Shown here: positions 1 through 7,302 of the stretch, in pieces
Numbering within the stretch: position 1 is the stretch's first letter
Layout of the letters: every line of letters starts with the position of its first letter
The notes under the pieces: model-generated
What the model saw: the letters and a program-made list of their open reading frames with translations, nothing else
The model's database searches: none
What the model was told of the DNA's origin: nothing
From: Halopenitus persicus
GTDB lineage: Archaea > Halobacteriota > Halobacteria > Halobacteriales > Haloferacaceae
Assembly (NCBI RefSeq): GCF_002355635.1
Contig: NZ_AP017558.1
Span: 2,356,001 to 2,420,000 of the forward strand
Length of the DNA stretch: 64,000 bases
Direction: 5' to 3'
Translations under genes and position numbers: made by a program

Positions 1-1
1 C

Positions 2-2527
2 CGCGACTGGTTCGACGCGCTCGATCCGGCGCTTCGCGAGAACGTGATCGAGGAGTGGGGCGACCCGCCGGACCGCCCGTTCGCGATCCCCGGCGTCGAG
101 TTCGGGAACGTGCTCGTGACCGTCCAGCCGCCCCGCGGGTTCGGGATGGATCCCGCGAAGGTCTACCACGACTCCGACCTCCAGCCGCCGCACGACTACG
201 TGGCCTTCTACGGCTGGCTTCGGAACGCCTTCGAGGCCGACGCCGTCGTCCACCTCGGAACCCACGGGAGCCTCGAGTGGCTCCCCGGAAAGACGGTCGG
301 GCTCGACGGCACAAGCGCGCCGGACGGGCTGGTGGACGACCTCCCGAACGTCTACCCCTACGTGATCAACAACCCCGGCGAGGGGACCCAGGCGAAGCGG
401 CGCTCGTACGCGGCGATCGTCGACCACCTCACGCCGGTGATGGGCAACGCCGGCACCTACGACGACCTCGCCGAGCTGGAGGACCTCGCCGACCGCTACC
501 GGGAGGCCGGGATGGAGGACGCACGGACCGACGACGGCGAGCACCTCGAACGGCTCCTGCGCGAGACGGTCGACGACCTCGACCTCGCGGTCGAGCTCGG
601 CATCGAGGGAACGATCGACGAGCGCGCGGACGTCCGTGGCCCCGAGGAAGCCGGCACCACTCTCGCGGAGGGGGACGTCGAGGGCGACGTCGTCGGCGTC
701 GACGAGCTGGTCGAACGCGTTCACGAGTATCTCACCGACGTCAAGACGACCCAGATCCGGTACGGCCTCCACACGATGGGCGAGCCGCCCGCGGACGACC
801 GGCTCGTGCAGTACCTCGTGGCGCTCACGCGCCTCGAGAACCCCGGCGGTCCGAGCCTCAGGGAGAGCGTCGCGGGCGTCCTCGGCGTCGACTACGACCG
901 GATGGTGAACGAGCCCGGCGTCCACGACGCGGACCTGGGGATGACGCTGTCGGCGGCGGCCGACGTCGTCCACGAGACGAGCCTGGAGCTCGTGGCGACC
1001 CTCGCCGAGCACGACTTCGACGTGCCGGCCTCGGAGGTCGACGACCCCGACAGCGAGGTGAATATGAACCTCCTCGTGGTCGACCTCGACCCCATCGGGG
1101 ACGCCCGCGCGGAGCCCGGCGCCCACGAGGACCTCCGGGCGGCGCTCGCGTTCGTCTGCGAGGAGGCCGCCCCGCGCGTCCGCGGCGCCAGCGAGGAGAT
1201 CCCCCGAACGGCCGACGCGCTGGCAGGGGAGTACGTCCCGCCGGGCGGCAGCGGTGCGCCCACCCGCGGCGGCGTCGACCTCCTGCCGACCGGACGGAAC
1301 TTCTACACGCTCGATCCCCGGAAGGTCCCGGCCAGGAGCGCCTGGGAGGTCGGCCGGGAGGTCGCGGCGGGGGTCGCGGAACGCCACCGCGAGGATCGCG
1401 GCGAGTACCCCGAGGAGATCGGCGTCGTCGCCTGGGGGACCCCGACCGTCCGCACCCGCGGGGAGACGATCGCGCAGGTGCTCGCGCTGATGGGCGTCGA
1501 GCCCGAGTGGACCGACGCCGGACGGGTGGACGGCGTGGAGCCGGTCCCGCTCGATGAGCTCGGCCGGCCCCGGATCGACGTGACGACGCGCGTCTCGGGG
1601 CTCTTCCGCGACGCGTTCCCGCAGGCGGCCGGCGTCATCCACGACGCGGTCGAGGCGGTCGTCGCGCTCGACGAGCCGCACGACCGAAACTACGTGAAAA
1701 AGCACGTCGAGGAGGAGGCCGACCGCCTTCGCGAGGCCGGCCTCGAGGACCCCGAGGCGGCCGCGACCCATCGCGTGTTCACGACGAAGCCGGGCGGCTA
1801 CGGCGCGGGCACGAACAAGGCCGTCGACGAGGGCAACTGGGACGATCGCTCGGACCTCGCCGACGTTTACACCCAGTGGGGCGGCTACGCGCTGGGGTCG
1901 CGGGGCCGGGTGACCGAGGCCCACGACGCCTTCGAGCGCCGACTCGGGAACGTCGAGGCGACCGTGAAGATCGAGGACACCGCCGAGCAGGACGAGTTCG
2001 ACAGCTCCGACTGGTACGCCTTCCACGGCGGGTTCATCACCGCGGTCACGGAGATCGCGGGCGAGGAGCCGGCCTCCTACGTCGGCGACTCGAGCGACCC
2101 GGACGCGGTCTCGGTCTACACGAACGAGCGGAAGGTTCGGAAGGCGATGCGCGCCCGCGTGCTCAACCCCGAGTGGATCGACAGCATGACCGAACACGGC
2201 TACAAGGGCGCCGGCGACCTCTCGACCACGGTCGACGTCGTCCTCGGCTGGGACGCGACCGCCGGCGTCGTGAGCGACGCCCTCTGGGAGGAGGTCGCCG
2301 GGAAGTACGCCCTCGACGCGGACCGCCGCGAGTGGCTCCGCGAGGTGAACCCCTGGGCGCTCGAGAGCATCGCCGACACGCTGATCGAGGCGATCGACCG
2401 CGGGCTCTGGGACGCCGACGCCGCTATGGTGGACCGGATTCGGGACGTCCTCCTGCAGGCCGATGGCGACCTGGAGGCCCGTGCTGGCGACCAGCCGGCC
2501 CCGGAGGTGTCGAGCGATGACGACTGA
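2..2527 (+). CDS. cobN: Cobaltochelatase large subunit CobN (5'-truncated by window edge)
   Basis: This is the C-terminal ~841 residues of the large ATP-dependent chelatase subunit that inserts cobalt into the corrin ring during cobalamin synthesis. The frame is already open at base 2 (RDWFDALDPALREN...), so the GTG at 44 is not the true start; full CobN is normally about 1,200-1,300 residues. The family motif VHLGTHGSLEWLPGK lies near residue 84 of the fragment, and NFYTLDPRKVP and the C-terminal EVNPWALESI segment also fit CobN. ChlH/BchH of magnesium chelatase is the related alternative, but cbiC and cbiE follow directly, which supports the cobalt enzyme. The end overlaps cbiC by 11 bases. 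Confidence 0.95.
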   Translation, partial: RDWFDALDPALRENVIEEWGDPPDRPFAIPGVEFGNVLVTVQPPRGFGMDPAKVYHDSDLQPPHDYVAFYGWLRNAFEADAVVHLGTHGSLEWLPGKTVGLDGTSAPDGLVDDLPNVYPYVINNPGEGTQAKRRSYAAIVDHLTPVMGNAGTYDDLAELEDLADRYREAGMEDARTDDGEHLERLLRETVDDLDLAVELGIEGTIDERADVRGPEEAGTTLAEGDVEGDVVGVDELVERVHEYLTDVKTTQIRYGLHTMGEPPADDRLVQYLVALTRLENPGGPSLRESVAGVLGVDYDRMVNEPGVHDADLGMTLSAAADVVHETSLELVATLAEHDFDVPASEVDDPDSEVNMNLLVVDLDPIGDARAEPGAHEDLRAALAFVCEEAAPRVRGASEEIPRTADALAGEYVPPGGSGAPTRGGVDLLPTGRNFYTLDPRKVPARSAWEVGREVAAGVAERHREDRGEYPEEIGVVAWGTPTVRTRGETIAQVLALMGVEPEWTDAGRVDGVEPVPLDELGRPRIDVTTRVSGLFRDAFPQAAGVIHDAVEAVVALDEPHDRNYVKKHVEEEADRLREAGLEDPEAAATHRVFTTKPGGYGAGTNKAVDEGNWDDRSDLADVYTQWGGYALGSRGRVTEAHDAFERRLGNVEATVKIEDTAEQDEFDSSDWYAFHGGFITAVTEIAGEEPASYVGDSSDPDAVSVYTNERKVRKAMRARVLNPEWIDSMTEHGYKGAGDLSTTVDVVLGWDATAGVVSDALWEEVAGKYALDADRREWLREVNPWALESIADTLIEAIDRGLWDADAAMVDRIRDVLLQADGDLEARAGDQPAPEVSSDDD
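2503..2509 (+). promoter_or_regulatory. Shine-Dalgarno site of cbiC
   Basis: GGAGGTG sits inside the cobN coding end, seven bases before the ATG at 2517. It decides the cbiC start in favour of MTTEDPSAE over the ATG at 2463 and indicates translation as a downstream cistron of cobN. Confidence 0.75.
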
Positions 2528-3305
2528 GGACCCGTCGGCGGAAGCGGCGGAGCCGGTCGAGGAGTACGCCGACCTCGGCGCGACCACCGAGAACGCGATG
2601 GCGATCGCCGAGACGAGCATGGACCGGGTTCGGGAGATCGTTCCTCACGAGACGCTCGCCGACCGGATCCGGGGGAAGTCGGTCCACGCGACCGGGGATC
2701 CGGAGTTCCAGCATCTGATCCGGTTCACGGGCACGACCGACGACGGCGGCACGACCAACAATGACAGCACGACCGACGGAGGGATCGACGACGCGGACGA
2801 CGTGCCCGTTCGTGCGGGTGCGCGAGCAGTCCTCGACTCGCGGCCGATCGTGACCGACATCACGATGGTGCAGGCCGGGATCACCGGCCGCGGCCACGAC
2901 TGCCCGGTCCGGAAGGCGATCGGGAACGGGGCCGAGCTGGCCGAGCGGACGGGGATGACCCGCACCGCGGCCTCGGTCCTCGAGCTCGACCGGGACGGCG
3001 TCTACGAGGACGCGATCGCGGTGGTGGGGAACGCGCCGACCGCCGCGCTCGCGCTCGCCGACTGCATCGCCGACGGAACCAGGCCGGCGGTCGTGGTCGC
3101 CACGCCGGTCGGGTTCGTCAAGGCCGCCGAGAGCCGGGCCCGCCTGCGAGAGGTCGCGGCCGAACACGGCGTCCCGACGATCACGAACGTCGGTCGACGC
3201 GGCGGCAGCGGGCTCGCGGCCGGCCTGACGAACGAGCTGGTGCACGTCGCCAGCGACGTCCGCGATGGTTCGATCGACGCCGAGTGGGCAACGGAGTCCC
3301 CGTGA
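2517..3305 (+). CDS. cbiC: Precorrin-8X / cobalt-precorrin-8 methylmutase
   Basis: This enzyme moves a methyl group from C11 to C12 of precorrin-8 to give (cobalt-)hydrogenobyrinate. The protein is 262 residues. The family blocks are present: VHATGDPEF with the expected active-site His near residue 57, MVQAGIT, CPVRKAIGNGAELAE, AVVGNAPTAA, ATPVGFVKAAESR and the C-terminal ITNVGRRGGSGLAAG. A Thr/Asp/Gly-rich insert near residues 71-100 looks like a haloarchaeal surface loop. An ATG at 2463 is also in frame, but the Shine-Dalgarno site at 2503 favours 2517. The stop overlaps the cbiE GTG, so cobN-cbiC-cbiE form one transcription unit. Confidence 0.93.
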   Translation: MTTEDPSAEAAEPVEEYADLGATTENAMAIAETSMDRVREIVPHETLADRIRGKSVHATGDPEFQHLIRFTGTTDDGGTTNNDSTTDGGIDDADDVPVRAGARAVLDSRPIVTDITMVQAGITGRGHDCPVRKAIGNGAELAERTGMTRTAASVLELDRDGVYEDAIAVVGNAPTAALALADCIADGTRPAVVVATPVGFVKAAESRARLREVAAEHGVPTITNVGRRGGSGLAAGLTNELVHVASDVRDGSIDAEWATESP

Positions 3306-4147
3306 GCGATCCGTACGACCTCGAGTCGGGACCCGATCCGGCAGCGCTTGCGGCGGCCGAGCCGGAGCCGATCGGGACCGCCGACGCTTCCCAGCCACCG
3401 GTTCACGCGGTCGGACTCGGCCCCGGCAACCTCGAATACCTGACGCCGAGGGGGCGGCGGGCGATCGAGGCGGCGGACGTGGTCGTCGGCTTCGCGACGG
3501 TCATCGAGTTTCTGACGGACGGGATGACCGTCGACGCCGACGTCCTCACCTGCGGCTACCGCGATGAGGCCGAGACGCTCGCGGCGTTTGCCGAGCGAGT
3601 CGCCGACGGTGCGGTCGGGACGGCCGTCCTGATGGGCGACCCGAACCACTCGGGCTACCAGTTCCTTGGGAAGGTCGAGGCCGCGGTCGACCGTCCGGTC
3701 AGGGTCGTTCCGGGGATCTCGGCGCTCCAGGTCGCGGCGAGCCGGGCGCGGACGCCGATGGAGGCGACGACGTTCGTGACGCTGCACAAAAGCGGCGACC
3801 TCGACGACGACCTCGCACGGTTGCGGGCCGACGTCGGCGACCGACACCTGCTGGCGTTGCCCCGCCCGTTCGACCTGATGCCCGAGAACGTGGCCGCCGA
3901 CCTCCTCGCGACCGCCGACGCGGACCCCTCGCTCGAGGCGCTCGTCCTCGAACGGCTCACCCACACTGACGAGCGGATCACGCGAACCACCCTCGGCGAA
4001 CTCGCCGATCTCGCCGACTCCGCGGATGGCGCTCGGACCGGCGACGACGGGACGCCCGAGGACTCCGACTCCCCGTTCTCCGATCTCTCGGTCCTTGCGG
4101 TTCGGTCGACCGGCGGGACCGACGGGATCGGACCGCCCCGCCAGTGA
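3302..4147 (+). CDS. cbiE: Cobalt-precorrin-7 (C5)-methyltransferase, CbiE type
   Basis: This is a SAM-dependent tetrapyrrole methylase of the cobalamin pathway. It opens with VHAVGLGPGNLEYLTPRG, the GxGPG nucleotide loop of the family, followed by ADVVVGFATVIEFL, MGDPNHSGYQFLGK and VVPGISALQVAASR, the usual order of tetrapyrrole-methylase blocks. The 281-residue length suits CbiE alone, without the CbiT half found in fused CobL. The chosen GTG at 3302 overlaps the cbiC stop as GTGA; a GTG at 3284 is in frame but lies inside cbiC. The last ~25 residues are low in complexity. CbiH/CobJ-type methylases are the alternative; context and sequence favour CbiE. Confidence 0.85.
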   Translation: MSDPYDLESGPDPAALAAAEPEPIGTADASQPPVHAVGLGPGNLEYLTPRGRRAIEAADVVVGFATVIEFLTDGMTVDADVLTCGYRDEAETLAAFAERVADGAVGTAVLMGDPNHSGYQFLGKVEAAVDRPVRVVPGISALQVAASRARTPMEATTFVTLHKSGDLDDDLARLRADVGDRHLLALPRPFDLMPENVAADLLATADADPSLEALVLERLTHTDERITRTTLGELADLADSADGARTGDDGTPEDSDSPFSDLSVLAVRSTGGTDGIGPPRQ

Positions 4148-4207
4148 GCGATCGCCGTGACCACAACCTATTTGGGATCGGTCGTCCACCGTTTTAGCAA
4201 ATCAGAT

Positions 4208-4224
4208 TGGCTTAGATAAAGCCA
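4208..4224 (+). promoter_or_regulatory. Inverted repeat before the CbiX-like gene (candidate operator)
   Basis: TGGCTT and AAGCCA form a perfect 6-bp inverted repeat around AGATA, 14 bases before the ATG at 4238 and just downstream of an AT-rich TTTTAGCAAAT stretch that could be the TATA element. A repressor bound here would cover the likely transcription start. The half-site resembles part of the operator at 5277-5290. Confidence 0.5.
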
Positions 4225-4237
4225 GGTTGATAAGTCA

Positions 4238-5173
4238 ATGACATCGGAAACGCTTCTGCTCATCGGCCGCGAGGTGCGCGGCGCCCGCGAGGCCTTTCGC
4301 GTCCACGCCGACCGGATCGCCGACCGAACCGGGATCGACGTCGAGATCGCCTGCTACGCCGAGGAGCCGGGACGCGAGCTCCGCGACCGGTTCTGCGAGG
4401 TCGACGCCGACGTGACCTACGCGGTCCCGATGTGTGCCGCTCACGGGTACGACACCGTCGACGCCATTCCGGCGGCGCTGTCGGCGATCTCCGGCGACGT
4501 CAGGTACTGCGATCCCGTCGGAACGAGCCCGGCCGTGACGGACGTGATCGCTGCGCGCGCCGACGCGGCACGGGCGGGAGCGATGGCGGGGGAATCGACC
4601 GCGGCCGATCGCGTCGACGCGGTCGATCGTGGCGCCGGGGACGGGGATGCGGACGTCTCGTTGGTGCTCGTCGCCTTCGGCAGCAGCTCGAAGCCGCACG
4701 GGCGACGGATGGCGGAGTACCACGCGGACCGGCTTCGCTCCCGGTCGGAGTACGCCGAGGTGGTTCCCTGCTACCTCCTGCAGAACCCCGCCGTCGAATG
4801 CGTCCGGTACGCCGTCACCGGCGACCGCATCGTCGCGGTCCCGCTGTTCGTGAGCCGGTCGGCGGCGACCGAGGACCGGATCCCGACCGAGCTCGAGCTC
4901 GACCGCGGCGGGATCGCCTACGCGGAGCCGTTCGGCGACCACCCCCGGCTCACCGACGCGATCCACGCCGAGGTCGAGAAACAGCGCGCGCTCGCGGTCG
5001 GGGATCACCGCGACGATCTCGGCCACGAGTCCGTCGACTCGGCCGGGGACCGATCCCCGACGACGAAACGGGCGATCGTGACCGACGGGGAGGGCACGCG
5101 GAAGCCGCCGAGTCCCGAAAACCCGTCCCGAACCCAGGACTCGTCCCGATCCCGAAACGACGATCCTCGTTGA
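4238..5173 (+). CDS. CbiX-like protein lacking the usual chelatase histidines
   Basis: The protein has 311 residues and two CbiX/SirB-like halves. Class II chelatases insert cobalt or iron into sirohydrochlorin. The halves align with the CbiX gene at 52404-53276 (AVPMCAAHGYDTVDAIPAAL and IVAVPLFVSRSAATEDRIP, against VVPLFIADGFHTQEDIP), but the HG(S/T) motif reads LLIGREVRG in the first half and LVAFGSSSK in the second. The downstream GxH position is not His in either half. A shifted His occurs in AAHGYDT. The C-terminal ~60 residues are low-complexity and polar. Cobalt or iron handling is plausible from the cob neighbours, but chelatase activity is doubtful. It starts after an inverted-repeat operator. 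Confidence 0.75.
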   Translation: MTSETLLLIGREVRGAREAFRVHADRIADRTGIDVEIACYAEEPGRELRDRFCEVDADVTYAVPMCAAHGYDTVDAIPAALSAISGDVRYCDPVGTSPAVTDVIAARADAARAGAMAGESTAADRVDAVDRGAGDGDADVSLVLVAFGSSSKPHGRRMAEYHADRLRSRSEYAEVVPCYLLQNPAVECVRYAVTGDRIVAVPLFVSRSAATEDRIPTELELDRGGIAYAEPFGDHPRLTDAIHAEVEKQRALAVGDHRDDLGHESVDSAGDRSPTTKRAIVTDGEGTRKPPSPENPSRTQDSSRSRNDDPR

Positions 5174-5258
5174 CGAACCTCCCGGTTTGAGCCGGTTCAC
5201 GAGCGCTCGTTTTCCCGATCGACGAGTTCGTTGCCTTCCGACCGACGCGTCTCGAGCC

Positions 5259-5266
5259 TTATATAT
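5259..5266 (+). promoter_or_regulatory. TATA-like box of the operator-controlled small unit
   Basis: TTATATAT is the best TATA element in this 158-base gap. It predicts transcription starting near 5290, between the two operator-like sites at 5277 and 5314. Confidence 0.6.
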
Positions 5267-5276
5267 CGCGACTTGT

Positions 5277-5290
5277 TTTGGCTGGCCTAA
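5277..5290 (+). promoter_or_regulatory. Upstream, imperfect DtxR-like half of an operator pair
   Basis: TTTGGCTGGCCTAA differs from the palindrome at 5314 at only two of 14 positions and lies 37 bases upstream of it, between the TATA box and the expected transcription start. Confidence 0.5.
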
Positions 5291-5313
5291 AGATCGATGG
5301 CGTTATCAGATAG

Positions 5314-5327
5314 TTAGGCTAGCCTAA
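5314..5327 (+). promoter_or_regulatory. Perfect DtxR/IdeR-like palindrome
   Basis: TTAGGCTAGCCTAA is a perfect 14-bp palindrome, four bases before the ATG at 5332. It closely resembles the core of bacterial DtxR/IdeR boxes (TTAGGTTAGSCTAACCTAA). Haloarchaea have DtxR-family metal-dependent regulators (SirR, Idr and TroR types), so iron- or manganese-responsive repression of the following unit is the likeliest reading. Confidence 0.65.
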
Positions 5328-5331
5328 AAAC

Positions 5332-5616
5332 ATGGCAACGGACGACTTCGGTCGAGAGCGATGGACGACGCGACGCGATGCGTTGCGGACGGAACACGAG
5401 CGGTCCGCCGTTCGAACCGAGCGGGCCGCCGTTCGAACCGAGCGGGCCGCCGTTCGAACCGAGCGGGCCGCCGTTCGAACCGAGCGGGCCGCCGTTCGAA
5501 CCGAGCGGGCCGCCGTTCGAACCGAGCGGGCCGCCGTTCGAACCGAGCGGCTCGCACCGGCGGGCACCGGAATCGACGCCGTGGCGGACGGTGACGCCGT
5601 GACGGGGGATCGGTAG
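5332..5616 (+). CDS. Small repeat-containing reading frame, unknown function
   Basis: This 94-codon frame starts with ATG four bases after the DtxR-like palindrome and stops one base before the ATG at 5618. Its centre is a heptapeptide AAVRTER repeated about seven times, encoded by a 21-bp tandem repeat. Because 21 is a multiple of three, the repeat is open in several frames on both strands, so openness is weak evidence of coding. Position supports this frame: a start right behind the operator and a stop next to the following start. If translated, the product would be a charged Arg/Glu-rich helical rod. It could instead be a translated leader for the next gene. Confidence 0.45.
   Translation: MATDDFGRERWTTRRDALRTEHERSAVRTERAAVRTERAAVRTERAAVRTERAAVRTERAAVRTERAAVRTERLAPAGTGIDAVADGDAVTGDR
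5398..5544 (+). repeat. 21-bp tandem repeat, seven copies
   Basis: The unit GAGCGGGCCGCCGTTCGAACC occurs seven times head to tail and a partial eighth copy follows. The first copy differs at one base and the others are identical, suggesting recent expansion. It lies inside the reading frame at 5332-5616. Confidence 0.97.
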
Positions 5617-5617
5617 G

Positions 5618-5791
5618 ATGCGGGCGCGGGAGTGGGTCCTCGCGGGATCTTACGGCGATCCGAGCGACTACGGCATCCCCGAGCTGCCGACGTGGCGGGT
5701 GTGCCGGCCGGATCGCGGCGGCATCGCCTTCGCGGCACGGGGCCGACAACCGTTCATCGCCGCGGAGCGGCCCGTGACGGTCCGTCGCTGA
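5618..5791 (+). CDS. Small protein (57 residues), unknown function
   Basis: The frame runs from ATG one base after the TAG of the preceding frame to a TGA that abuts the stop of the convergent MFS gene. The translation begins MRAREWVLAGSYGDPSDYGI and contains Trp, Tyr and Cys with an ordinary hydrophobic mix, unlike the low-complexity shadow frames of this GC-rich sequence. No domain is recognised. It probably shares the DtxR-like controlled transcript with the frame at 5332, and the one-base gap suggests translational coupling. A role in metal or corrin handling is inference from context only. Confidence 0.5.
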   Translation: MRAREWVLAGSYGDPSDYGIPELPTWRVCRPDRGGIAFAARGRQPFIAAERPVTVRR

Positions 5792-7177
5792 TCAAGCATA
5801 CGCCTCGAACTCCTCGCCGAAGACGAGGAAGTAACCCGTCCCGACCACCCCGATGGCGGCGGCGATCGTGAACGCAACCTCGGGGCTCACGAACTCCCAG
5901 AGGACCCCGCCGAGCGCGGCGCTCGGGATCACGATCGTGTTCCGCAGGAGGTAGTACGTCCCGGTGACGCGGCCGCCTGTCCCCTGCTCGGCGGGACCGA
6001 CGATCAGCGCCTTGTGCGACGGCAGGCCCGCGAACCGAAGCCCGGAGAACGCGAAGACGAGGACCATCGCCCACTGGAGCGGCACCACCGGCCCGAGGAC
6101 TGCCGGCCCGCCGATGAGGACGACCGGGAAGAGGGCGTAGACGGCAAACCCCAGCGCGACGACCGGCTTGAGGCCGACGCGCTCGGCGGCCTTCGCGGCC
6201 GGGATCATCGAGAGGAGCGCGACCAGCATCTCGACGCCGAGCAGGTAGCCGAAGAAGGCCGCCGGCGAGAGGTCGATGCCCCGTGAGACGCCGGCCAGCG
6301 AGACGGTCGTCTCGAACCCGACCCCGTAGAACCGCGTGACCACCAACACGAAGAAGACGTAGACCATCCCGTTCGCGAACCGGACGAGCGTGTCGCCCAC
6401 CAAAAGCGGGCGAAGCGGCTCGGGCATCGCGCGCAGGTCCCGTCGCACCTGCGCGACCCCCTCGAACGACCCGCCGATGGCGTCCTCGTCGGCATCGTAG
6501 AGGACGTGCTGGGCGATCGTCCCGATGACCCCGAAGACGACCGCCACGGCGAGGACGTACCGGAAGCTCACGGTGAACGCCGGATGGACGCCGATCAGGA
6601 CGGCCGCCAGTACCGGGCCGACGAGGAACGCGGTCCGGCGGAACGTCTCCGTGCTCGCGAACCCGGCAGCCAGCCGGGCGGGGTCGGTCGCCTGCTTGAC
6701 GACCGCGAACGTGGCACCCAGGCCGAACGATTTCCATGCCTGCGCGAGGACCAGGCCGACGAATATCCAGACCCAGGGCGCGATCGTGATGCCGCCAACT
6801 CCGACCGGGCCGATGCCCGGCGCCACGAGCCACACGGCGAAGCCGAGCGTCGACAACAGGCCGAACAGCGTCAGCGCGTACCGGGACCCGATCCGGTCTG
6901 AGACCGCCCCGCCGGGGTACGGGTAGAGCGCCGAGATGACGTTCCCGAACGTGCCGAACAGCCCGACGACGAAGCCGCTCGCACCCAGCGCCACCATGTA
7001 CTCCGGGAGATATCGGTTCGTCATCTGGAAGCTCAGGCTGAACGCGAACATCGCCAGCGAGAGGACGAGCACGTCCCGCTCGAGGGCGAGAAACCGGCGA
7101 AACGGGCCGAACGTGTCCCGCTCCTTCCCGTCATCGCCTCCATCGTTCCGGCCGGTCGCTTCACCGTCGCTGCTCAC
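5792..7177 (-). CDS. MFS transporter
   Basis: This is a major facilitator superfamily membrane transporter of about 461 residues with roughly twelve hydrophobic segments. After a polar N-terminus comes LSLAMFAFSLSFQMTNRYLPEYM, then GGAVSDRIGSRYALTLFG, which carries the MFS loop 2-3 signature. The GTG at 7177 is preferred because the in-frame extension to 7279 would overlap the divergent cysE promoter region. The substrate cannot be read from the sequence. The stop abuts that of the small protein at 5618-5791, which belongs to the cob-side unit, but convergent orientation gives no operon link. Confidence 0.85.
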   Translation of the reverse strand: MSSDGEATGRNDGGDDGKERDTFGPFRRFLALERDVLVLSLAMFAFSLSFQMTNRYLPEYMVALGASGFVVGLFGTFGNVISALYPYPGGAVSDRIGSRYALTLFGLLSTLGFAVWLVAPGIGPVGVGGITIAPWVWIFVGLVLAQAWKSFGLGATFAVVKQATDPARLAAGFASTETFRRTAFLVGPVLAAVLIGVHPAFTVSFRYVLAVAVVFGVIGTIAQHVLYDADEDAIGGSFEGVAQVRRDLRAMPEPLRPLLVGDTLVRFANGMVYVFFVLVVTRFYGVGFETTVSLAGVSRGIDLSPAAFFGYLLGVEMLVALLSMIPAAKAAERVGLKPVVALGFAVYALFPVVLIGGPAVLGPVVPLQWAMVLVFAFSGLRFAGLPSHKALIVGPAEQGTGGRVTGTYYLLRNTIVIPSAALGGVLWEFVSPEVAFTIAAAIGVVGTGYFLVFGEEFEAYA

Positions 7178-7302
7178 CGTGTCTCTCCCACGATATGTGG
7201 TCGATTTGCGGGCAGTAATCAAAAGCATCACGCCCGCCACGACCGGCGCGTTGAGCGTTGAGACGAAAACTACTTTCACTCGACGGCGTCAATACCCCGC
7301 GA

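Noticed and set aside
2424-4189. Long minus-strand reading frames opposite cbiC and cbiE
   Set aside because: They are Arg/Gly/Pro-rich shadows of GC-rich coding sequence. The plus-strand frames have complete family motifs and proper starts.
5319-5749. Minus-strand repeat-encoded proteins over the 21-bp array
   Set aside because: A 21-bp repeat without stops is open in several frames on both strands. No start signal or promoter supports the minus frames.
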